A stretch of 64,000 nucleotides of DNA from Vibrio tasmaniensis (GTDB lineage: Bacteria > Pseudomonadota > Gammaproteobacteria > Enterobacterales > Vibrionaceae). The notes beneath the pieces were generated by a model, which worked only from the letters and a program-made list of their open reading frames with translations, ran no database searches and was not told where the DNA came from. Each line of letters begins with the position of its first letter. Positions within the stretch are counted from its first letter, which is position 1. Of the stretch, positions 47,364-56,615 are shown piece by piece. A program made the position numbers and the translations under genes. The stretch is from assembly GCF_024347635.1 (NCBI RefSeq), contig NZ_AP025511.1, positions 558,001 through 622,000 on the forward strand, in the 5' to 3' direction.

Positions 47364-47415
47364 CCAGCCGTGAAACCTCTTTAAAAAAGATACTTCATGG
47401 CTGGCTCTTTTGTTA
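47364..47415 (+). terminator. Terminator after GGDEF/EAL gene
   Basis: CCAGCCGTGAA (47364-47374) pairs with TTCATGGCTGG (47394-47404) with one wobble, followed by CTCTTTTGTT. The rest of the 358-bp gap to the next gene shows no gene. Confidence 0.78.
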
Positions 47416-47672
47416 TTAAATCAAAAACTCGACATTAGAGCTCCCATTTCCGGCTTTCTTCGCCAACAGACTAAAACCCCCTTTTAACCTACTGAAAAAC
47501 CCAAGCAAAAATCACAAATCGGCATTGAACTAGCGTGGAAAGTGTTTAATCATTCGCATCAGGAATTTCTTCGTGACGCATTTGCGATTAATATGCAACA
47601 ACAGTAACCACCAAGATTAAATGCGGTCACGTAATCTCAATAAATTAAACGCACAACAAGGCTGATAACGGA

Positions 47673-48377
47673 ATGACAAAACCTAAAATGATCATCGTTG
47701 AAGACGATTTGAAACTTCAGCGAATGCTAAAGGATTACTTTGTAGCGCAAGATTTTGATGTTACCGCGTTAGATGACGGCAGTGATGCCTCGCAGATAAT
47801 CCTTGCCGAACAGCCAGATATCGTATTATTGGATTTAATGCTTCCTGTAACTGACGGACTGACAATTTGCCGACAGACCCGTACGCTCTTTAAGGGTAAA
47901 ATTTTAATGCTCACCGCCAGCGATGATGACTTTGATCACGTCGCTGGTTTAGAGACTGGCGCTGATGATTATGTCACCAAGCCAATAAAACCAAGAGTTC
48001 TGTTGGCAAGAGTCCGCTCGCTATTACGACGTCAAGAAACCAATACACCTATAGTTGATGATTCAAGTTGCCTTCAGTTCGATCAGCTTACGCTAAAAAA
48101 CACATATAAAAAGTGTCAACTTTCAGGTTCGGTGTTATCACTGACTGACAGTGAATTTGATCTACTTTGGCTGTTAGCATCCAACCCAGATACTCCACTG
48201 TCACGTGACTACTTAACTCAGACGCTGCGTGGGATCGAGTACGACGGGATCGACCGAACGATTGACAACAAAGTGGTGCGTTTGCGAAAGATACTTGGTG
48301 ATGACAAAACACCAGCAGATAAAATTCAGACCATTCGCGGAAAAGGTTACTTATTTGTTTCGACCGCCTGGCATTAA
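47673..48377 (+). CDS. OmpR/RstA-type response regulator
   Basis: A 234-residue regulator. Receiver domain residues 1-120 with acidic residues EDD near the start, phospho-acceptor Asp in VLLDLMLPVTDG, Thr/Ser in LMLTASDD and Lys in DYVTKPIKP. The C-terminal winged-helix domain covers about 135-232 (LTDSEFDLLWLLASNPDTPLSR, GIDRTIDNKVVRLRKILGD and IRGKGYLF). It is 36 bp from the histidine kinase gene on the same strand and forms a two-component pair. Confidence 0.92.
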   Translation: MTKPKMIIVEDDLKLQRMLKDYFVAQDFDVTALDDGSDASQIILAEQPDIVLLDLMLPVTDGLTICRQTRTLFKGKILMLTASDDDFDHVAGLETGADDYVTKPIKPRVLLARVRSLLRRQETNTPIVDDSSCLQFDQLTLKNTYKKCQLSGSVLSLTDSEFDLLWLLASNPDTPLSRDYLTQTLRGIEYDGIDRTIDNKVVRLRKILGDDKTPADKIQTIRGKGYLFVSTAWH

Positions 48378-48413
48378 CCGCGCTCAGTACGGGCGCAATG
48401 AAAGAGAGCGATT

Positions 48414-49733
48414 ATGCGACGTATCTATTTGGAGTCCCTACTAGGGCTGTTAACTTGCTTTATTGTTGGTCTTCTCGCCTACGAGATTTGCGTCTATCAG
48501 CTCAATACCGACTATGAATATATATTGCAAGATTACGAAGCAACGGCCCACCAGCAACTCATAGAAAACATTGCTAACAATCAAGGATTTGATGCCGCCC
48601 ACCAAGCAATAAATCAGTTTGTAGACACCACCCGTAATACCCTCGTTACGTTCAATCAAAATGATGAACTACCGACTCCTGTTTCTGATTTCTTTATAGC
48701 TCACCCCAATAGCCTTATTTTTCACGATGAGTATCGAGAGCTCTGGTTTCGCTTAGCTGGCACTGAAAACACTTATCACTACCAACCCAACGACGAGTCG
48801 CTCGTTCGTCAAAAAATAGAGCTTGAAGACAACCTACTTTGGGTATTCTTTGTCGCGAGCTTCATCGTGTACGGTTTAGGTCACCTGATAATTATTTTCC
48901 GACGGGTCAAAAAGCTCGAAACTGCCACATTGCGCTTTTCTGAAGGTGACCTATCTTCACGAGCAGAGACTTCCGGCGGCAGCGCCATTGGTTCATTGAA
49001 TAAATCCTTTAATCTGATGGCCGACCGAATTCATCGCTTGATTGAGAGTAATCGCTCGCTGACCAACGCGGTAGCTCATGAACTGCGAACGCCAATATTC
49101 CGTATTCAATGGCAAGCGGAAATGCTTAAAGACACGCCACTCAACAAGGAGCAGCAAGGTACTATCGAAAGCATTGTTGAAGACACAGAAGAGATGGAAA
49201 AAATGGTCGATGAGCTACTGTATTACGCAAAACTCGACAGTTGTGACCTAGATAACTTACAACAGCCATTAGAAATAAGAGATTTTCTCGATCACGCCAT
49301 GAGTCGTTGGAACAAAGAGACGGAACTTAATATTGACCTATCACTACCAGAAAAGCCTCGCTTGATATTAGCGGATGATACGCTGCTTAACCGCGCGTTA
49401 GATAACCTAGTACGTAACGCGATGAAATTCGCACGCTCACAAGTTTCGATTGAAGCAACCGTGTACCAAGATAAGCTTAAAATCGCCGTGCATGACGATG
49501 GAGATGGCGTAGCAAAAGAGCACCGGGCTCGCCTATTCGAACCTTTCTATGTTGGAGATAAAGCGCGTAACAAAGCCAAGAGTGGCCATGGTCTAGGGCT
49601 TTCTATCGTCAAGAAGATCTGTGTTCAACACGGTGCAACAGTGCAAGTTGCGCAAAGTAATACTTTAAAGGGCGCCGTATTCATTATAGCCTTTCCACTG
49701 TGTAACGATTCGACTGACAAACCCATACAGTAA
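48414..49733 (+). CDS. Sensor histidine kinase (RstB-like)
   Basis: A 439-residue kinase with two membrane helices (about 7-25 and 142-163), a periplasmic domain between them, HAMP at about 164-215, dimerisation and phosphoacceptor His222 in AVAHELRTPIFRIQ, and an ATPase domain with N-box NRALDNLVRNAMKFA, DDGDGV and SGHGLGLSIVKKICVQHGA. It pairs with the upstream OmpR-type regulator. The signal is unknown; acid or polyamine has been proposed for RstB relatives but that is not visible here. Confidence 0.9.
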   Translation: MRRIYLESLLGLLTCFIVGLLAYEICVYQLNTDYEYILQDYEATAHQQLIENIANNQGFDAAHQAINQFVDTTRNTLVTFNQNDELPTPVSDFFIAHPNSLIFHDEYRELWFRLAGTENTYHYQPNDESLVRQKIELEDNLLWVFFVASFIVYGLGHLIIIFRRVKKLETATLRFSEGDLSSRAETSGGSAIGSLNKSFNLMADRIHRLIESNRSLTNAVAHELRTPIFRIQWQAEMLKDTPLNKEQQGTIESIVEDTEEMEKMVDELLYYAKLDSCDLDNLQQPLEIRDFLDHAMSRWNKETELNIDLSLPEKPRLILADDTLLNRALDNLVRNAMKFARSQVSIEATVYQDKLKIAVHDDGDGVAKEHRARLFEPFYVGDKARNKAKSGHGLGLSIVKKICVQHGATVQVAQSNTLKGAVFIIAFPLCNDSTDKPIQ

Positions 49734-49855
49734 CGACCAATCATCTCTGGAATAATGTTCAACATCGGTGAAGGGGAGCTAGGTATCTCCTTCAAAGCAG
49801 ACAACACTCGTTCACCCTAACTAACGTGAGTTGAATTTTATCTCAGGAGATACAC

Positions 49856-50152
49856 ATGAAAAAATTAATGATCATCGCGGCACTATCACTTGTAGCAACA
49901 GGTTGCGCTCAACAAACTTTCGTAATGGCCCCTCAAGAGAGCGAAGCAACAGCCCCAACAGCTGAAAAGTCACACCACTTCTTCATCAACGGTTTAGCAC
50001 AGAAAAAACAAATTGATGCAGCTGAAGTATGTAACGGTATCGACAACGTAGCTAAAGTTGAAGTTCAAGAGACATTCGTAAATGGTTTACTAGCGACTTT
50101 GACTTTCGGTATTTATACACCTCGTGAAGCTCGCGTTTACTGCAAAGCTTAA
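49856..50152 (+). CDS. Bor-family lipoprotein
   Basis: A 98-residue lipoprotein with lipobox VATGC (lipid Cys17) and the Bor/Iss signature HHFFINGLAQKKQIDAAEVC, then QETFVNGLLATLTFGIYTPR and EARVYC. Lambda Bor and plasmid Iss are linked with serum survival; marine Vibrio homologues probably are simple envelope lipoproteins. ATG 49856 follows AGGAGATAC. It lies 122 bp after the histidine kinase and could be its regulated target. Confidence 0.9.
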   Translation: MKKLMIIAALSLVATGCAQQTFVMAPQESEATAPTAEKSHHFFINGLAQKKQIDAAEVCNGIDNVAKVEVQETFVNGLLATLTFGIYTPREARVYCKA

Positions 50153-50282
50153 CTTGTCGTTAATTGTCCAATACCAAACTTACGACTCTAAAGGTTGATA
50201 TTGGAAGCTTCTGCCTGATATTCAGCATGAAAGCGGAACAGCCTCGTCGGATTTGACTTATACCAGCTTTGGTTTAAATTAC

Positions 50283-50323
50283 TTTCAACTCGCTTGAAGA
50301 TATTCACCTCAAGCGAGCTGAAA
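50283..50323. other. Long hairpin between convergent genes
   Basis: TTTCAACTCGCTTGA (50283-50297) and TCAAGCGAGCTGAAA (50309-50323) pair with one mismatch around 11 bases. There is no good T-run on either side, so it is an intergenic stem that may stop both transcripts or protect 3' ends. Confidence 0.7.
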
Positions 50324-50335
50324 ATTCAGAACAAC

Positions 50336-52450
50336 CTAACTTGCCGCTTTTACCTTACCTTGCTTCAAGTCTGACAGGACTTGTGATTTTGGTCCGTCGG
50401 CAATAATGCTGCCTTTCTCCATCACAATCACTCTATCCACGATATCCAACATCGACGTTTTGTGGGTGATAAGAATCAAAGTCTCACTAGGTAACAGCTG
50501 GCTCAGCTGATGCTTAATGTGCATCTCTGAACGGTTATCCATAGCGCTGGTAGGTTCGTCCATCAATAATACAGGAGGGCGCCCTAGGAAGGCTCTAGCT
50601 ATGGCTATCGACTGACGTTGACCTCCTGAGAGTAAACCACCACCTTCACCTACTTGGCGTTCTAAGCCTGCGGGATCTTGCTGAGTAAAAGCGGTAACAC
50701 CTGCTCGGTTGGCAGCATCCATAACATCACGATCGTCAACCAACGGGCGTCCCAAGGTAATGTTGTCTCTTACCGTGCCATAGAATAGGTTACTGTCCTG
50801 CGGCACACAGCCTATATTGCGTCGTACGTCGACATGGTGAAGTTGTTCCATATCTGTATCATCAATGCGTACATGACCTTCTGTGGGCTTATACAGGCCC
50901 ATAATCAGGCGTTCAAGTGTGCTTTTACCTGAACCAATTCGTCCAATAATCGCGACCTTTTCACCTGGACTAATATTAAGAGTCAGGTCTCTTATAGACG
51001 CGATTGGCGAATCAGGGTAATGGAATGTTACTTTATCAAGCGCGATATGCCCTTGAATAATCGGACGGTGGATGTATCGCTTACCTTCCTCTTGTTCACT
51101 GGGCATCGACATGACTTGTTCAATCAAAGTCATTGATGACTTCGCTTGGTTATAACGCGTAGAAAGCAATGATAACTGGACAAGAGGACCAATTGCTCTA
51201 CCACTCAACATAGTAGCGGCAATCAAGCCACCCATTGTAAGAGTGCCTTCTGCCATTAGGTACACACCAAAAATGATCATCCCCACATTGGTACTTTGTT
51301 GAACAAAGCCTGCGGTGTTTTGGATGCTATCGGTAATGCGACGACTCTTGATATTCCAGTTCGCCATGTGCGCGACAGCTTCTTCCCAGCGGAATTGGAA
51401 CTGGCTTTGAGCGCTGAATAGCTTAACGGTTTCTAGTCCCGCTAAACTCTCAATTAAGTTTGCGTACTTCTGAGAAGCAAGACGAGAACCTTCTTCAATG
51501 GTACGACGCAGCGGACCTTGTATTAGCAATGCATAGATGATCAGAATCACCACGCCAGCGACAGGAACAAACACAAGGTTGCCAGCCATCAACCAAATTA
51601 ACGCTAAGAACATAAGAGCGAATGGCAAATCGATTAATGAGCCTATTGTTGCCGAAGTAAAGAACTCACGGATTGACTCGAATTCTTGCAGGTTTTTAGC
51701 AAAAGCACCGACAGAAGCAGGCTTCGCTTCCATACGAATCCCGAGCACTTTACTGAACAACTTAGATGAAATCAGGATATCGGATTTCTTACCCGCAACG
51801 TCAATAAAGTAGCTTCGCATTAACTTTAAAAGCAAGTCAAAGAGGAAGACGACAAAAATACCACTCGCGAGTACCCATAGCGTCTCAAACGCTAGGTTTG
51901 GTACCACTTTGTCGTACACCAAACGGGTAAACATTGGAGCTGCAATAGCGAAAAGGTTGATCAGAATTGAGGCGATCAGCACATCACGATAGATTTTTTT
52001 AGATTGCCAAATTGTGCTCCAAAACCAGTGACCTTCGCGGGTTTTTAAAATTTCTGGCGAGCGCTCATCATAACGGAATTGTTTTTTTACTAAGAAGTAA
52101 CGACCGATGAATTGCTCTTTCAATTCTTCGATAGGGATGACGATAGGCATCATCCCACTTTCCGTTGTGATGATTTCGGCTTCTTGCTTCTCAATATCGA
52201 TACTATTAAGAACGCAAGCCTCACCTTGCTTGAGTAACAATACGGCTGGCAGAATCAGGTGAGGGATGTTTTCTAGATCGGAACGGTTTTCTTTGGCCAC
52301 TAACCCCGCACGCTCTGCAGAGCGAGGGAATAGGAAAGGGGTTAGCTTTCCATCAGAGAGTGGTAGCCCATTGATCAACGCTTCGGGCGAGTTAGCTAAC
52401 CCGTAATACCGACTAACGTAGATCAGTGAGTTTAATAGTGGATCTTGCAT
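50336..52450 (-). CDS. lapB: Type I secretion ABC transporter LapB
   Basis: A 704-residue inner-membrane exporter. Residues 1-125 are a C39-like domain without the catalytic Cys, as in LapB/HlyB. Six membrane helices lie about 145-420 (IASILINLFAIAAPMFTRLVYDKVVP). The nucleotide-binding domain has Walker A GRIGSGKSTL, signature LLSGGQRQSIAIARA and Walker B VLLMDEPTSAMD. With LapC and an outer-membrane channel it exports the large adhesin of the Lap system. It is last in lapC-lapG-lapD-lapB, minus strand; the LapE-type channel gene is not in this window. Confidence 0.9.
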   Translation of the reverse strand: MQDPLLNSLIYVSRYYGLANSPEALINGLPLSDGKLTPFLFPRSAERAGLVAKENRSDLENIPHLILPAVLLLKQGEACVLNSIDIEKQEAEIITTESGMMPIVIPIEELKEQFIGRYFLVKKQFRYDERSPEILKTREGHWFWSTIWQSKKIYRDVLIASILINLFAIAAPMFTRLVYDKVVPNLAFETLWVLASGIFVVFLFDLLLKLMRSYFIDVAGKKSDILISSKLFSKVLGIRMEAKPASVGAFAKNLQEFESIREFFTSATIGSLIDLPFALMFLALIWLMAGNLVFVPVAGVVILIIYALLIQGPLRRTIEEGSRLASQKYANLIESLAGLETVKLFSAQSQFQFRWEEAVAHMANWNIKSRRITDSIQNTAGFVQQSTNVGMIIFGVYLMAEGTLTMGGLIAATMLSGRAIGPLVQLSLLSTRYNQAKSSMTLIEQVMSMPSEQEEGKRYIHRPIIQGHIALDKVTFHYPDSPIASIRDLTLNISPGEKVAIIGRIGSGKSTLERLIMGLYKPTEGHVRIDDTDMEQLHHVDVRRNIGCVPQDSNLFYGTVRDNITLGRPLVDDRDVMDAANRAGVTAFTQQDPAGLERQVGEGGGLLSGGQRQSIAIARAFLGRPPVLLMDEPTSAMDNRSEMHIKHQLSQLLPSETLILITHKTSMLDIVDRVIVMEKGSIIADGPKSQVLSDLKQGKVKAAS

Positions 52451-52467
52451 GCGATATAACCTTACAA

Positions 52468-54378
52468 CTATTTATCAACAATGAAGCCTTGGAACACTTC
52501 TACGTAGTTATCAGACAAAATATCTAACTGAGTCTGAGTTTCAATTCGTGACGCAATAGTCGTCACACCAAGGTTATGAGCCGTTCTTGAGATAGACGTT
52601 AACGTAAATTTCTGTTTTTCGTCATCAAGGTTATGAGTAAATAGGTAATCCAGCTTCACATAGCTAGGGCGGTACTCGTTGATGTAATCGAGCGATTGGA
52701 AGTTGCGTCCATAATTATCGACACCAAACACCGCATCAGCGTTGCGAATGGTGTTACACAATAATGCCGTGTAGTGCGGAACATTGACGAAACAGTTTTC
52801 CGGAATTTCAAAATGTAATAGATGAGCGATTGAAGCATTTTTTTCAAGAGATTTTCCAATCCAACGGATGAAGCTTGGCTGAGAAATACTACTTGGCGAT
52901 ATATTGATAGCAACGGGGCTAGTAAGCTCTTTTGCATTCAGTTTATCAATCATCTTCTCGATAACGTATTGATCGAGGATGTGGCTCATTTCAAGCTGTT
53001 CTAATGCGTATAAGTATTGGTTAGCACCGTAACGAACCCCCTCTTTCTCAATCGCAGAGAACACTTCTTGGTGATAGGTTTTGCCAAAACTATTATTTGC
53101 AGCTTGGAAGCGGAAAGTTACTAGGTCATTGATGATTGCTTCTTCGACCAACATTCGCCATTGCTGTTTACCCATTACAGCGCCATGGTCGTCAGCAGTT
53201 ACGTAACCGTAAGCGAGCTCACGGTTCGCTTTAGCGCTAGACAGTGCGTTATCGACCAAAGACATGATTTCAGTACTGGTTTTACGTTTCTTGCTGTATG
53301 TCACACCGAGAGCAATGTGTGGGTTCGCCATACCTGTGGGATCTGAACCTAGATTTTGAATGCAATTTACGATGCTGCTCGCGACGAGTTTCAGTTCACT
53401 TTCATCAATGTTCGGCATAATGAAGCCAAACTCATCACTAGAGATACGTGCAATAGTAATATCTGGAGATGAAATAGAAGCCTGTAGCTGTTCAGCTAAT
53501 TGGTGAACTAAGGCATCGCCTTCTTGATAACCTTTGTCATCATATTCTTCACTAATAAATTCGGCTTTTAGTACCGCCAGGCCACCTAAACTAGACTCTT
53601 CTAACCACTGAGTTAATTGAGACATGTAGTAAGCACGGTTACCTAATTGAGAAACAGGATCGATATACGCGCGCTCACGAAGTCGTTGAGCTTCTTGCGC
53701 CTGATTTTTAAAGGCCTGCTCTACCTGAGTCGACATGTGGTTAATACCGTCGACGACTAAGATGAGATCTTTTGTTTTAGGGCGAGCCAGAGGTTCTCCG
53801 AACTGATTTTTAGCAATCTGATTCATTTTTTTTATGATTAATGACAGCGGGCGTAGTGCTCGCTGGAGTATCCATGAAATCGAGATCAAACCCAGTAAGA
53901 AAATCGCTCCAAAGAAGGTCACTAGTCGGGTAAATGCTTCCCAAAGCTGCGTGTAGGCTGGGCCTGGGTGGCTCACTATTTCAACTTCGGCAAGTTGCAT
54001 CCAACCACTGGTAATCACACGGCGATCGTGAATCGGTTTAAACAAATTCAGGTTGGTAAACCATTGTGGTACACCTGTTGGTTTCACAGGGTATGAGCGA
54101 AGAATGTCATCTCCTGTGTCTAGAAAAATCAATCGTACGACAGAGTAAGAACTACCATCAAACAGTGCGTTGATAACAGACTCTACAGCCACTTGGTCCT
54201 TTTCTTCGAGGTAAGGGGCGAGCGCCAGTCCAACAGTATTAATGGTATTATTTACTTCAGAGCGTTGCTGCTCTTCTAAGTATCCACGGGTGGTATTGAA
54301 TTCGATCATAAAAACTGACGTCATCAGCAGTATGAACACTGCAACCATCCCGACCACAAGCTGTTTATATAAAGTCAT
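52468..54378 (-). CDS. lapD: c-di-GMP receptor LapD
   Basis: A 636-residue inner-membrane protein. A first helix (about 7-25), a periplasmic LapD_MoxY_N domain, a second helix (about 150-170), HAMP (170-225), then a degenerate GGDEF domain (SSDEF in IARISSDEFGFIMP) and a degenerate EAL domain, where YHQEVFSAIEKEG replaces the EAL motif. It binds c-di-GMP instead of making or cleaving it, and in that state holds LapG so that the adhesin stays on the surface. It starts 6 bp after the lapG stop, and lapB follows after 17 bp, so the genes are tightly linked. Confidence 0.9.
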   Translation of the reverse strand: MTLYKQLVVGMVAVFILLMTSVFMIEFNTTRGYLEEQQRSEVNNTINTVGLALAPYLEEKDQVAVESVINALFDGSSYSVVRLIFLDTGDDILRSYPVKPTGVPQWFTNLNLFKPIHDRRVITSGWMQLAEVEIVSHPGPAYTQLWEAFTRLVTFFGAIFLLGLISISWILQRALRPLSLIIKKMNQIAKNQFGEPLARPKTKDLILVVDGINHMSTQVEQAFKNQAQEAQRLRERAYIDPVSQLGNRAYYMSQLTQWLEESSLGGLAVLKAEFISEEYDDKGYQEGDALVHQLAEQLQASISSPDITIARISSDEFGFIMPNIDESELKLVASSIVNCIQNLGSDPTGMANPHIALGVTYSKKRKTSTEIMSLVDNALSSAKANRELAYGYVTADDHGAVMGKQQWRMLVEEAIINDLVTFRFQAANNSFGKTYHQEVFSAIEKEGVRYGANQYLYALEQLEMSHILDQYVIEKMIDKLNAKELTSPVAINISPSSISQPSFIRWIGKSLEKNASIAHLLHFEIPENCFVNVPHYTALLCNTIRNADAVFGVDNYGRNFQSLDYINEYRPSYVKLDYLFTHNLDDEKQKFTLTSISRTAHNLGVTTIASRIETQTQLDILSDNYVEVFQGFIVDK

Positions 54379-54383
54379 TGTAC

Positions 54384-55052
54384 CTACTCATCGTAATTGA
54401 TAATGGGTTTGTTTAATTTTAGAGAGCGCTCACGAGAACGTAAGTCGTTCCATAAGCTCAATCTTGAAGATTTTCCTGATAACTTACCGCTGCCAGCCGC
54501 CGACTTGATTAACCAAAGGTTTTTACCATTGAAGCTGTATATCGGTCGTAGATCTCTGCGCTTGGAGCCGCGTTTTATTTCAGGGTTTAAGTTGTCTAAA
54601 ATTAGCGGTTCTGCACTGGGTGTAGAGTAGTAAGCCAACACCATATGGAATTGGTTTAACTCAAGTGCTTTTACATACACTAATCGTAATTTCTTATCTG
54701 GAACGCCCAATTCAAGTAAAGAGAAGTATTTTGCAATTGTGAAATCTTCACAGTCTCCCGCGTTACTGCCCAAAAATTCCAGCGGTGTCGCCCAGTAGTC
54801 ATTTTTTCCCCAAAGTATACTGTCATCGACAAAGTACATTTGGTTGAAGAATCGGTTTACCGAATCGAGTTTCTCTTTTTCACTTAACCCTGCGTACGAC
54901 GTCATATTCGAGCGCCATGTCGATACTCGTTTCCCTGCTCTTTCTCCGTAGGTTACAGAGACTGCGTCTATCCACCTTTGGTCACTCTTGTTCAGTGCCC
55001 CGGAAGTAAAAGAGGTAAGGAACAGCAGCAATAACGAAAACCGAGATTTCAT
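54384..55052 (-). CDS. lapG: Periplasmic adhesin protease LapG
   Basis: A 222-residue periplasmic transglutaminase-like cysteine protease. The signal peptide ends FTSGA. The catalytic triad is Cys101 in GDCEDFTIAKYF, His136 in NQFHMVLAYY and Asp153 in LILDNLNPE. LapG cuts the N-terminal anchor of the large adhesin, releasing cells from biofilm unless bound by LapD. Calcium-binding acidic residues near the Cys are expected. It lies between lapC and lapD. No adhesin with a TAAG/PAAG cleavage site is encoded in the window. Confidence 0.92.
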   Translation of the reverse strand: MKSRFSLLLLFLTSFTSGALNKSDQRWIDAVSVTYGERAGKRVSTWRSNMTSYAGLSEKEKLDSVNRFFNQMYFVDDSILWGKNDYWATPLEFLGSNAGDCEDFTIAKYFSLLELGVPDKKLRLVYVKALELNQFHMVLAYYSTPSAEPLILDNLNPEIKRGSKRRDLRPIYSFNGKNLWLIKSAAGSGKLSGKSSRLSLWNDLRSRERSLKLNKPIINYDE

Positions 55053-55111
55053 TGCCGCTGCTCTTGTTTTTTCACTGCATGTAGGAAGACGTTCTCAAGC
55101 ATTAACCGTCC

Positions 55112-56503
55112 TTACTCTTTTAGTGCGTTGTTTTGAGCACTCAAAATTGGCTTCAACATATATTCAAGCACGGTTCTTTTGCCAGTGATGATATCGACAG
55201 AAGCGGTCATACCTGGAATGATAGGCAGCTCTTCATTAGCCCCAAAGCTGTACTTATCGGTACGCACTCGCACGATGTAAAAGCTGTTGCCTTCTTCATC
55301 TTGAGTGGTATCGGCACTGATGTGTTCTAACACACCTACTAAACCACCGTATTTAGTAAAGTCATAGGCACTGAACTTAACCACAGCGCTCAATTCAGGA
55401 CGCAAAAATGCGATATCTTGTGGAGCAATTTTCGCCTCAACTAATAGGGAGTCTTCAGTTGGTACAATTTCAACAATGTCCATACCCGGCTGGATAACAC
55501 CGCCTACGGTATTAATACCAAGCGTTTTGACGGTTCCTGTTACTGGAGAAACTACTACAGTTCGATTAACTCTGTCTTCAAGGCCAACCGCTGATTCCGT
55601 CATTGCAGAGAGCTTATCTTGTGCTTGGTTTAGCTTCTCTTGTTGTTCTGATCGGAAGTTCAATGCAGCATCGATACGACTGAGCATCGCTTCTTTGATT
55701 GCTGAACGTAGAAGAGGGATTTTGAGTTCGCTAGAAGTCATTTCTCGACGAGTGTCGTTAACTTGTCTTTGCAGCTTGAGCAGTTCAATTTTTGGCACCA
55801 CCCCTTCATCAGCAAGAGGCTTGGTAATATCCAGTTCTTGGCGGGCAAAGTTGTAACTCTGTCTTAAATTCTGAACACGCGCCTTTATTTCAACTAGGTC
55901 TTGCTGCTTCTGTCCAACCTGTTGATCAAAAACGGAAAGTTGGTTTTTTAAGTTATTCAAATCTTGACGATATTCTGCTTTTTGGCGATTAACCAATTTG
56001 GGGTGCAGATCGTAGAATAGTGGTGGGAAGGCAAGTTTACCGTAGTCAAGCAAGACACTTTTTTTCCACTCTTTTACTGAGAATTCTTCATTGATCACAA
56101 CACTGGTCAGTGAAGCGGACAGCATGAGTACATTAGCCGTTAAGTTCGCAACTTGTTGCTCACGTTCACGAAAGTCAGAGCGGAATCGAGTGTCATCTAT
56201 TAATAGTAATTGTTGCCCTTTTTGAACTCGTTGCCCTTCTTTGACTAAAATTTCTTTAACCAAACCACCTTCAAGGTTTTGCACCACTTGAATCTGAGAA
56301 GAAGGGATTACCTTACCTTGGCCAACTGTCACTTTGTCGATTTCAGCCCAAGCAGACCACCCAATAGCAGCAATAAAAAACAGCACGATCACCCACAACA
56401 TAATACGCGCACTGGTGGGCGTATTGAGGAGCAGTGCCGCTGTTTTGTCATCGACATACTCAAGTTCGGTCTCGTTCAATTTGCTGAAATTTTTCTGACT
56501 CAT
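55112..56503 (-). CDS. lapC: Type I secretion membrane fusion protein LapC
   Basis: A 463-residue HlyD-family adaptor. A short cytosolic tail precedes one membrane helix (about 33-51, IMLWVIVLFFIAAIGWSAW), then a lipoyl half (GKVIPSSQIQVVQNLEGGLV), a long coiled coil about residues 100-300, and the C-terminal barrel with RTVVVSPVTGTVKTLGIN and PQDIAFLRPELSAVVKFSAYDF. It bridges LapB and the outer-membrane channel for adhesin export. ATG 56503 follows AAGGAC. It is first in the lapC-G-D-B operon. Confidence 0.91.
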   Translation of the reverse strand: MSQKNFSKLNETELEYVDDKTAALLLNTPTSARIMLWVIVLFFIAAIGWSAWAEIDKVTVGQGKVIPSSQIQVVQNLEGGLVKEILVKEGQRVQKGQQLLLIDDTRFRSDFREREQQVANLTANVLMLSASLTSVVINEEFSVKEWKKSVLLDYGKLAFPPLFYDLHPKLVNRQKAEYRQDLNNLKNQLSVFDQQVGQKQQDLVEIKARVQNLRQSYNFARQELDITKPLADEGVVPKIELLKLQRQVNDTRREMTSSELKIPLLRSAIKEAMLSRIDAALNFRSEQQEKLNQAQDKLSAMTESAVGLEDRVNRTVVVSPVTGTVKTLGINTVGGVIQPGMDIVEIVPTEDSLLVEAKIAPQDIAFLRPELSAVVKFSAYDFTKYGGLVGVLEHISADTTQDEEGNSFYIVRVRTDKYSFGANEELPIIPGMTASVDIITGKRTVLEYMLKPILSAQNNALKE

Positions 56504-56615
56504 AACAGTCCTTGTTCGCTAAATAAAAGTGCAAGCTTTGTGAGTGTATTCTTACTTTTGATAAATGTTAAGGCTTTGCTCCTTTAAATCTTTGAATTTA
56601 TATATTTTTTAACTC

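Noticed and set aside
50283-50323. Hairpin between bor and lapB as a standard terminator
   Set aside because: No T-run on either strand, so it is listed as a hairpin only.
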